A DNA stretch of 6,654 nucleotides from Lachnospiraceae bacterium (GTDB lineage Bacteria; Bacillota; Clostridia; Lachnospirales; Lachnospiraceae): NCBI GenBank assembly GCA_009774615.1, contig VSOC01000172.1, forward strand, positions 1-6,654. The letters run 5' to 3'. The position numbers and the translations under genes were made by a program. This document shows, piece by piece, positions 1 through 4,652 of the stretch (positions are counted from its first letter, which is position 1; the number at the start of each line of letters is the position of its first letter). The notes beneath the pieces were generated by a model that was given only the letters and a program-made list of their open reading frames with translations, did no database searches and was not told the DNA's origin.

Positions 1-10
1 ATAAAAAAGA

Positions 11-68
11 AACTCCGAGTGTCAACTAAAGTATACTTTGGTTGACACTTTTTTAGCACATCGGAGTT
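11..68. terminator. Nested inverted repeat, probable bidirectional terminator
   Basis: Two nested stems are visible. The inner arms GTGTCAAC (19-26) and GTTGACAC (41-48) flank a perfect 12-bp palindrome (28-39), so 19-48 folds as one hairpin with a single T/G mismatch at 27/40, a wobble in plus-strand RNA. The outer arms are AACTCCGA (11-18) and TCGGAGTT (61-68). In the plus direction the inner hairpin is followed at once by six Ts (49-54). In the minus direction the inner stem runs directly into the outer arm, and the complement of 3-8 then gives six Ts. This fits an intrinsic terminator working both ways, between the pilus flank and an unseen gene to the left. It could also be the end of a mobile element or an operator. 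Confidence 0.6.
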
Positions 69-100
69 CAAAAATATTGATAAAATTTAATCTTAAAAAT

Positions 101-144
101 GCCTTAAACCTAGGCTTTCCGGCAGCCTCCTGCCTTCTTTTTAT
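101..144 (+). terminator. Possible weak plus-strand terminator
   Basis: A 5-bp G+C-rich stem, GGCAG (121-125) with CTGCC (130-134) and a four-base loop, is followed by TTCTTTTTAT. A 4-bp stem GCCT/AGGC (101-115) lies just before it. The T-run is only on the plus strand, so this would be a second stop behind the hairpin at 19-54 for transcripts entering from the left. The stem is short and may be chance. Confidence 0.28.
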
Positions 145-223
145 CCATCTCACATCGATGGTTAATCAGAGTATAGCACACAGGGCGTTAAAAAAAGCAT
201 TTCATTTCTAGAAAATTTCCGAC

Positions 224-256
224 TTTTTTATTTTTTTCAAGGTTTTTTAAGATTTT
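224..256. other. Phased T-tracts, possible bent DNA
   Basis: Runs of Ts lie at 224-229, 231-237, 243-248 and 253-256, with centres about 8, 11 and 9 bases apart. A-tracts repeated near the helical period bend DNA. They overlap the 3' end of the small ORF at 237-356. Apart from this ORF and the signals listed separately, I see nothing coding in 1-400. Confidence 0.3.
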
Positions 257-356
257 CGTTTCCTACCTTCACAGAACTGCTGTTTTGCTGTTTTTCTTGC
301 TGCTGTTCATGTAATTCTGCACAAAAACCTGTTCCGGTAAAAAAGGAGTTTTCCAT
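237..356 (-). CDS. Small hypothetical protein, 39 aa
   Basis: A 39-codon reading frame starts at ATG (354-356) and stops at TGA (237-239). It begins MENSFFTGTGFCAELHEQ, has a Gln-rich middle (HEQQQEKQQNS) and ends in KKP. The complement of 361-366 gives GAGGGT, four bases upstream of the ATG, a usable ribosome binding site; a GTG codon directly precedes the ATG. There is one Cys, no signal peptide and no membrane segment, so it would be cytosolic. I do not recognise the family. It is divergent from the plus-strand promoter at 402-430. The Gln-rich part comes from short AACAGCA-type repeats, which argues for caution. It could be a real microprotein, a gene remnant, or chance. Confidence 0.33.
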   Translation of the reverse strand: MENSFFTGTGFCAELHEQQQEKQQNSSSVKVGNENLKKP

Positions 357-401
357 CACGACCCTCAGATAAAATTACACTATCTAAGGAAATTATTTTT
401 C

Positions 402-430
402 TTGACACACCGATTAGATGCCTATACAAT
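402..430 (+). promoter_or_regulatory. Strong sigma-A-type promoter, plus strand
   Basis: A consensus -35 box TTGACA (402-407) is separated by exactly 17 bp from TACAAT (425-430), which matches the -10 consensus at five of six positions. Transcription would start near 437. An imperfect dyad, CAATGGCAG (427-435) and CTGCATTG (450-457), spans the -10 box and the start, as an operator might. It points away from the pilus flank and towards the terminator at 648-688. Confidence 0.65.
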
Positions 431-491
431 GGCAGTATGAAATAAAAGTCTGCATTGAAAAACCTGTTTATGGTGGATTCCATTCGGCAGT

Positions 492-596
492 ATGCTATCT
501 TTTGGATTAGGTCTGCCCTGTACCATCGGCGGCGAACTTGACAAATTCAATACGATTATCCATGATCTAGCCTTCAAAGCGGGCATTGGCAAGTAG
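492..596 (+). pseudogene. Possible gene remnant, 34 codons
   Basis: From ATG 492-494 the frame reads MLSFGLGLPCTIGGELDKF and then a short C-terminal part ending in AGIGK before TAG (594-596). The same frame is open upstream only to a TGA at 456-458. Its composition is protein-like, with a hydrophobic start and a mixed end, but there is no Shine-Dalgarno sequence at a proper distance from the ATG. I cannot name a family. It may be the 3' remnant of a lost gene, left behind the intact promoter at 402-430, or a chance frame inside a small RNA. Confidence 0.25.
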
Positions 597-647
597 CTTT
601 CTTCACCTGCCAGCCTTTAAATGCGCTTACTTTATTTGAAAAATCAA

Positions 648-688
648 ATACTGCCAATAACAAAACTTGTTACAGGCAGTATCTTTTT
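648..688. terminator. Bidirectional terminator at the end of the pilus operon
   Basis: ATACTGCC (648-655) pairs with GGCAGTAT (675-682). Inside a 2x2 internal loop, TAACAA (658-663) pairs with TTGTTA (667-672), closing a 3-base loop. In the plus direction CTTTTT (683-688) follows, a classic Rho-independent terminator. In the minus direction the second arm is followed by TTTGATTTTTC, a weaker but plausible U-rich tract. It lies 40 bp beyond the stop of the small pilin gene, so it probably ends the pilus operon and the plus-strand transcript from 437. Confidence 0.75.
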
Positions 689-722
689 AATTAATATAAT
701 GATATACATTCAAAAATCTTCT

Positions 723-1679
723 TTATGCCCGCGCCTTCCTTACTCTGCGCCAGATCAGTCCAAAAATCAACAATCCGCTTGCGGCCATTAATGCTAATAA
801 CGGCGCATAACTGATGGAACCATCTCCTGTTTTTGGCAAAAGGCCAAGGGGAACTAAAACATCCTCAATTAACTGCGTGATGGAGTTACCCAGCGGAACT
901 TCCTCATCATTAATCTGCTCGGAAGGCGGAGTAAGACCTTCTAATGGAGTTCCTCCGTCGTCAATCATTGCCGTAGGTGTTCCTTCCGGGTCAACGATAT
1001 TTCCTCTTCGGCCGCCGCCTCCGCCATTGTTTCCACCATTTCCACCACCGCCATTATTTCCACCGTTTCCGCCGCTGTTATTGTCATTATCTTTCGGCGC
1101 TCCGTGTTTGGGGGAGGCTTCGACATCATAACGCCATTCTCCGGGGGCATTCTCATTCTTTACCCATAAGGGCAGGGTGATTAAAAATGGGGTGATTACC
1201 GTATTGTCGCCCTTTGCTATTGCCTGCTCATCCGTCGGTGAACACACCATATATAAGCCCATGGATAAGTCCGCGAAGGCGCACTGGCCGCTTTGTGTCG
1301 GCTCCTCGGCGAGTGGAGAAATACTGTTTCTGCTGATAAAGGTCTGCAGGGAATCAATCTCTTTTAAGATCGCATCTCCGGTTTCCCCTTCCAGGCTGAT
1401 CCCCGAAGCGGCAAATTCATCCGTCAGCACATATTTTCCCTGACTTCCATCCCACTCGCCAACCTGGTAAAGTTTAACGGTTGCCGTCTTAGCCGTATCG
1501 GTTTCGCCGTCTTCCTTGACCAGCTTAATCTTTAAGGATACCGGGCGGTCTGTGTCAATATTTGCGTTATTCGTTGTGTTTGTGTCTGCAGCAAATGCGG
1601 CCTGGCACAAACCAAAGACTGTCAGTATGACTGCCGCCAGAAAAGCTACCATACGGTTTCGTTTATTCATTCTCTTCAT
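723..1679 (-). CDS. Small LPKTG pilin, probable basal (anchor) subunit
   Basis: This 318-residue secreted protein probably forms the base of the pilus and links it to the wall. The start at 1679 is preferred: it gives a signal peptide (basic residues 1-9, hydrophobic core 10-24, likely cleavage after AFA at residue 30) and has AGAAGG six bases upstream. The frame is open 88 codons further, but that part is basic and only overlaps the sortase tail. Residues 41-192 form one pilin domain ending in EWRYDVEASPK (181-191), which keeps the WxxxVx--PK spacing of the pilin motif, with Lys191 as candidate acceptor. A Gly/Asn linker follows (200-227), then three IxDxxxxPLG-like repeats (239-279), LPKTG (281-285), a hydrophobic helix and RRVRKARA. 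The single domain, long flexible linker and last place in the operon fit a basal pilin; an ancillary shaft pilin is the alternative. Its start overlaps the sortase end by 17 bp, suggesting coupled translation. Confidence 0.88.
   Translation of the reverse strand: MKRMNKRNRMVAFLAAVILTVFGLCQAAFAADTNTTNNANIDTDRPVSLKIKLVKEDGETDTAKTATVKLYQVGEWDGSQGKYVLTDEFAASGISLEGETGDAILKEIDSLQTFISRNSISPLAEEPTQSGQCAFADLSMGLYMVCSPTDEQAIAKGDNTVITPFLITLPLWVKNENAPGEWRYDVEASPKHGAPKDNDNNSGGNGGNNGGGGNGGNNGGGGGRRGNIVDPEGTPTAMIDDGGTPLEGLTPPSEQINDEEVPLGNSITQLIEDVLVPLGLLPKTGDGSISYAPLLALMAASGLLIFGLIWRRVRKARA
1024..1077 (-). repeat. 27-bp imperfect tandem repeat coding a Gly/Asn linker
   Basis: Two adjacent 27-bp units (1024-1050 and 1051-1077) differ at five positions by my alignment, all transitions. 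Each encodes nine residues of the GGNGGNNGG type in the small pilin linker, and more Gly codons follow. Such repeats can gain or lose units by slippage without a frameshift, which would change the linker length. Confidence 0.7.
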
Positions 1680-2688
1680 GGCTACCTTCTTTCTTCTCTG
1701 TTCTGCTGCTTGTTGCGCGTTTCTTTGTTTTCCGGCTGGCAGCTTTCTTATCGGCTTTGCCTCTATCCCCGGCTGCCTGGCCGGAATCTGCTTCTGTTCC
1801 GGTTTTCGTTCCGGTTTTTGTACCCTTCTTTCCAGGAAGCAGAAGCCCCGCTCCAATCGCTGCCCCAAATGCCGCAATTCCAAACCAGATCCACTGTTTC
1901 GTCGTGAATCCATTGCCCTGCTGATCTTCCTCTTTAGGTACATCGGAATTAGCCGGTGCCGGCTTCATCTTCACCTCTTCCTCGTATTTCCCGTCATAGG
2001 GGATACGGGTTCCGCGAATCAGCATCCGATGGCTGTTGATACCATAGGGAGTGCAGGTTACTAAAGTTACATAATCCTCTCCGGGGACGATGGATAAACC
2101 TTCGACCTCTTCGGGGAGAACGATTTCAATCTGATCGATTTGATATTCCAGGATTTCTCCTAAAACTTTGATGTAGAAAATATCGTCGACTTCCAGGCGA
2201 TCTAAGTCAGTGAAGAGTTTCGCCGACGGAAGACCTCGGTGCCCGGTCAATATCGCATGGGTGCTCTTGCCGCCGATGGGGAGGGAGGAGCCGAGGTAGT
2301 GGCCGGCAGCTACCTGGAGAACGGCTTCATCTGTTCCGTGGTAGATGGGAAGATTAATTTTTACGGAAGGGATTTTGATAGAAGCCATAATTCCATTTCC
2401 GGTGATATTTAACAATGATGAATACATACTATCTTCCCGCTCATTTTCTGCACCTGCAGCAGCACTAAGATTTGAAAATTCTGCAAGATATTCATTATAG
2501 GCTACCGCTTCCTGCATCTCTTTTGTATAATCTTCTTCTGCCATTTGTGATACTGAATCATCATAAGATGCAATAGCACGAGAGGCATGAAGAGCATTAA
2601 TATAATCACTAATTGTAGGATAGAGAAGGACAGAAAGACCCACAAGAAAAATCAGCCCAATAAACAGGTTAATGATTATACGTTTCAT
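1663..2688 (-). CDS. srtC: Class C (pilin-polymerising) sortase
   Basis: A membrane transpeptidase of 341 residues that cleaves LPxTG-like signals between Thr and Gly and joins pilins through isopeptide bonds. Visible parts are an N-terminal membrane helix (5-23), a helical lid region (30-95), the sortase barrel (97-230), a second membrane helix (266-285) and a basic tail (287-341). The catalytic set is present: His150 in LTGHRG, Cys212 in TLVTCTPYG and Arg221, nine residues after the Cys as in other class C enzymes. The two membrane helices and the pilin neighbours make class C firm. The usual DP[FWY] lid motif is absent; the nearest sequence is REDSMYSSL (84-92). The ~55-residue Lys/Thr/Ser-rich tail with GTKTGTKTGT is longer than usual. 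The first ~115 codons are about 35% G+C, against about 65% just after them. The start at 2688 has GAGAAAGGA upstream, 10-11 bases from the ATG. Confidence 0.95.
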   Translation of the reverse strand: MKRIIINLFIGLIFLVGLSVLLYPTISDYINALHASRAIASYDDSVSQMAEEDYTKEMQEAVAYNEYLAEFSNLSAAAGAENEREDSMYSSLLNITGNGIMASIKIPSVKINLPIYHGTDEAVLQVAAGHYLGSSLPIGGKSTHAILTGHRGLPSAKLFTDLDRLEVDDIFYIKVLGEILEYQIDQIEIVLPEEVEGLSIVPGEDYVTLVTCTPYGINSHRMLIRGTRIPYDGKYEEEVKMKPAPANSDVPKEEDQQGNGFTTKQWIWFGIAAFGAAIGAGLLLPGKKGTKTGTKTGTEADSGQAAGDRGKADKKAASRKTKKRATSSRTEKKEGSHEENE

Positions 2689-2793
2689 GAATCTTTTTAT
2701 CCTTTCTCTAGTTAATTTTTCATTTTTTTAGTGATTATAAATTTGCGATTTATCTCTTTTTATTTCCATCGGACTCTTTTTCAAGCTAAAGGA
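2689..2793 (-). promoter_or_regulatory. Spacer between shaft pilin and sortase genes
   Basis: This 105-bp A+T-rich gap has no strong terminator. It contains a weak hairpin, ATAAAT (2737-2742) with ATTTAT (2748-2753), and on the minus strand a perfect TATAAT (complement of 2734-2739) with no convincing -35 box 17 bp upstream. The sortase ribosome binding site lies at its end (about 2699-2707). The hairpin could be a processing or partial-termination point that lowers sortase relative to shaft pilin, or TATAAT could act as a weak internal promoter. Both are inference. Confidence 0.3.
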
Positions 2794-4290
2794 TTATGCT
2801 CTTTTTCTTCTAACTACAAAGAATATTGCACCTGCCATTAAAATGATACCTGCTGCGTAGAAGATCGTTGTACCAATACCACCCGTGGAAGGAAGCATGG
2901 AACCTGCGTTATTTTCAACAGAAGCTGTATACAAAAGTGTACGGTTTCCTGCTTCATTTTTCTGACCATTAATCGTTACTGCTACAAACCCATCTAAACG
3001 GTTAAATCCAGTAGGTGCTACAGTTTCCTTTAAATAATATGTTCCATCTTTTAAACCGTTAATATTAGCTGCACCACTATCATCTGTCACAAAAACTGTT
3101 GCATCAGTTTCATTATCAACCCACTCAACCTTAGCTGTTTCATCTGCCGTTGCAGCAGTATATTTATAATATTTTGCGGTTGCTCCTTCGCCATCCTGTA
3201 AAACAAACTGTGCACCTGCTAACTTCGCGTTATTTGCGCCATCATACTTATCAATTACAATCTTAGAAGTATAAACTTCTACTTTTGGTGTTTCAGGTGT
3301 TTCACCGGTTTTTTCAGGGTCTGCCGGGTTATTACTATAAATTAATTTTGCTGTATTCGTTACAGGATCAGTTGCAACTGCATTATCATTAATTACTGCA
3401 TCATAAGTAAGTACTATTGGATCATTATAATCATATCCTTTATTAAAAATTTCAATTACAAATGTAACTTCCCATGCACCATTTTCTCTGTCAGGAAGTG
3501 CTGTAGCAGTAACAGTACCATTAACTCCACCAATTGTAACTTTCGCACTATTCTCAACAAAAGTTAATCCTGCGCTCATTGTATCCTTTACCGTATAAGT
3601 ATAAGTTGAGTAACCACTCATATCCGGCACATTGCCAGTAATTTTGTAATTGACTGTATCACCAACCTGTACATTAAGTTCTGTAGCATCACTACCTGCA
3701 GCAGTTACAATTTTCTTGTCAATTTTAGGTGCTTCATTCTTGTCATGAATTACAGCACTTGGATTTGTTGTTGTTAAATTACATAAAGCACCAGAATTCG
3801 TAGATACAAAGTAATAACCCAACGCCACTGTCGCTTTAAAATCATTTTGTTCACTCAATACTGCAGCTATAGTTTTTTCGTCAATTGCACCTTTTAAAAC
3901 ATTAGCAAATTCTGCTGCACTGAAATTATTATTTGTTTCAACATAATATAAGCTATTATTTCCTGATGTTGTTACTGAAGTAAGGCTAATTCCATCATAG
4001 TTACTAACTACACTATACCAATCCGAGTCACTTGAGATTGTATAGGTATAAGTATCATCTACAGCACCATTTGTTCCTGTATTATATGCAGCCGTAAAAA
4101 TTTGATAAACATTATAAGTTACATAGTCATCTGTTGGTTCTCCATTCTCTCCTACAGCTTTCTGAGGATTATCAATCTTAATTGTTCCACTTCCGCTTGT
4201 CGTGGTCATTTCTGCAAAACTCGGTGCTGCCATAGCCAGCGTCATTGTCGCTGCTACTAACATACTTAATAATTTCTTCAACTTCTTCAT
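2794..4290 (-). CDS. Major (shaft) pilin, SpaA/SpaH type, LPSTG
   Basis: A 498-residue secreted pilin expected to form the shaft. The signal peptide is residues 1-26 (MKKLKKLL start, cleavage after SFA). Domain D1 spans about 30-178; a fimbrial isopeptide domain about 188-320, with candidate residues Lys192 and Asn312 and Asp236 in the KDTMSAGLTF motif; then a Pro/Thr-rich linker. A C-terminal CnaB domain follows (340-462) with candidate Lys348, E-box Glu422 in YYLKETVAPTGF and Asn460. It ends with LPSTG (466-470), a membrane helix and RRKRA. No WxxxVxVYPK motif is present; AVIHDKNEAP (179-188) lies at the equivalent D1/D2 junction, making Lys184 the likely linking lysine. An in-frame ATG two codons upstream (4296) is possible, but AGGA is only 3 bases from it and 9 bases from the chosen start. 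Its place just before the sortase and its long leader fit high expression. Confidence 0.93.
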   Translation of the reverse strand: MKKLKKLLSMLVAATMTLAMAAPSFAEMTTTSGSGTIKIDNPQKAVGENGEPTDDYVTYNVYQIFTAAYNTGTNGAVDDTYTYTISSDSDWYSVVSNYDGISLTSVTTSGNNSLYYVETNNNFSAAEFANVLKGAIDEKTIAAVLSEQNDFKATVALGYYFVSTNSGALCNLTTTNPSAVIHDKNEAPKIDKKIVTAAGSDATELNVQVGDTVNYKITGNVPDMSGYSTYTYTVKDTMSAGLTFVENSAKVTIGGVNGTVTATALPDRENGAWEVTFVIEIFNKGYDYNDPIVLTYDAVINDNAVATDPVTNTAKLIYSNNPADPEKTGETPETPKVEVYTSKIVIDKYDGANNAKLAGAQFVLQDGEGATAKYYKYTAATADETAKVEWVDNETDATVFVTDDSGAANINGLKDGTYYLKETVAPTGFNRLDGFVAVTINGQKNEAGNRTLLYTASVENNAGSMLPSTGGIGTTIFYAAGIILMAGAIFFVVRRKRA

Positions 4291-4358
4291 AGTCATTTTT
4301 CCTTTCTTATTTTTGAATGATTAATTACTACATAACTAACTGCTTAACTACACCTGCC

Positions 4359-4400
4359 TAAAGTTCATCCAAAGCAAATACATCATTTACATAAACTTTA
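4359..4400 (-). repeat. 7-bp inverted repeat in the pilin leader
   Basis: TAAAGTT (4359-4365) and AACTTTA (4394-4400) are complementary and separated by 28 bases. The RNA hairpin would be A+T-rich and weak, just after the mini-ORF stop and about 70 bp before the pilin start. It may be chance in A+T-rich DNA. Confidence 0.25.
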
Positions 4401-4418
4401 CACAAATGCCTTTTTCAT
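4398..4418 (-). CDS. Possible six-codon leader ORF
   Basis: ATG (4416-4418) opens a frame reading MKKAFV and then TAA (4398-4400), inside the leader of the shaft pilin gene. GAGAGGAG touches the ATG directly, too close for a normal ribosome binding site, and the stronger AAAGGAGG is 19 bases away, which is too far. Translation is therefore doubtful. If translated, it could regulate translation or stability of the pilin mRNA. Confidence 0.18.
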   Translation of the reverse strand: MKKAFV

Positions 4419-4447
4419 CTCCTCTCTTTTCCCCTCGCCTCCTTTAC
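4408..4447 (-). promoter_or_regulatory. Purine tract with orphan Shine-Dalgarno in pilin leader
   Basis: On the minus strand this 40-nt tract is nearly all purine. It begins with a perfect AAAGGAGG (complement of 4438-4445), followed by GAGGGG and GAGAGGAG. No start codon lies 5-12 bases after the AGGAGG, and the shaft pilin start is about 150 bp further on. Start-less Shine-Dalgarno sequences are known to protect mRNA 5' ends in Firmicutes, as in the Bacillus thuringiensis cry3A leader. A similar stabilising or ribosome-standby role here is inference. Confidence 0.45.
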
Positions 4448-4540
4448 TGTTTTGGTCAAATTTGTACTTTGATGTATTGATTTTTAAATTCTTAATCAAC
4501 AACTTTTCACCATCTCCATACAATCTTTGCAGTGCTTTAT

Positions 4541-4589
4541 GTACACCTGTGAGAGCAAATGCTACCGTTTTTTACCCTCACAGGGTTAC
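4541..4589 (-). promoter_or_regulatory. Competing RNA hairpins in pilin leader
   Basis: On the minus strand CCTGTGAG (complement of 4577-4584) can pair with CTCACAGG (complement of 4546-4553) across 23 bases. Past a 2x2 internal loop the stem continues for five pairs (4539-4543 with 4587-4591). The first arm can instead fold locally as ACCCT-GTG-AGGGT (complement of 4574-4586), so the two structures exclude each other. No T-run follows, so it is not a terminator. It does not match any riboswitch consensus I know, including both c-di-GMP classes. It could be a protein-binding site, RNA switch or processing site. Confidence 0.42.
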
Positions 4590-4621
4590 ATTACATAAAT
4601 TGTTACAGCTACAGTACTTTT

Positions 4622-4651
4622 GTTATAATCAACACTCTCATACCGATACAA
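4622..4651 (-). promoter_or_regulatory. Possible promoter for the shaft pilin gene
   Basis: Read on the minus strand, TTGTAT (complement of 4646-4651) and TATAAC (complement of 4622-4627) are 18 bp apart, beginning just after the adhesin stop codon. The -10 match is good and the -35 match moderate. It would give the shaft pilin its own transcript with a leader of about 325 nt, and more shaft than tip protein. The leader could equally come from processing of an operon-wide mRNA. Confidence 0.4.
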
Positions 4652-4652
4652 A

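Larger units (their letters stand above)
437..688 (+). ncRNA. Candidate ~250-nt small RNA or relic transcription unit
   Basis: This stretch is bounded by the promoter at 402-430 and by a strong hairpin plus T-run at 648-688, so a discrete transcript of about 250 nt is expected. No well-supported coding region lies inside; the best reading frame is 34 codons without a ribosome binding site (492-596). The 8-mer GGCAGTAT occurs at 431-438, 486-493 and 675-682, and its complement at 648-655, so the terminator arm could pair with upstream copies. The sequence matches no RNA family I recognise. It converges on the pilus operon, so read-through would be antisense to the basal pilin gene. A decayed protein gene is the main alternative. 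Confidence 0.38.

Noticed and set aside
42..70. Promoter using TTGACA at 42-47
   Set aside because: No -10-like hexamer lies 16-19 bp downstream (the sequence there is around AGTTCA), and TTGACA is explained as part of the inverted-repeat arm.
1021..1077. CRISPR-like repeats
   Set aside because: There are only two adjacent 27-bp units without spacers, and they encode a Gly/Asn linker in frame.
1680..1943. Upstream extension of the small pilin frame by 88 codons
   Set aside because: It lies wholly over the sortase C-terminal coding region, is highly basic, and would bury the signal peptide. The ATG at 1679 has a ribosome binding site and gives a proper secreted protein.
814..2064. Plus-strand ORFs opposite the small pilin and sortase genes (up to 182 codons)
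   Set aside because: They are antisense shadows of well-supported genes, rich in Pro/Ser/Phe/Cys/Leu as expected from reverse reading, without supporting ribosome binding sites.
4541..4589. c-di-GMP riboswitch or intrinsic terminator in the pilin leader
   Set aside because: The conserved core motifs of class I and II c-di-GMP riboswitches are not present, and no T-run follows the hairpin on the minus strand.
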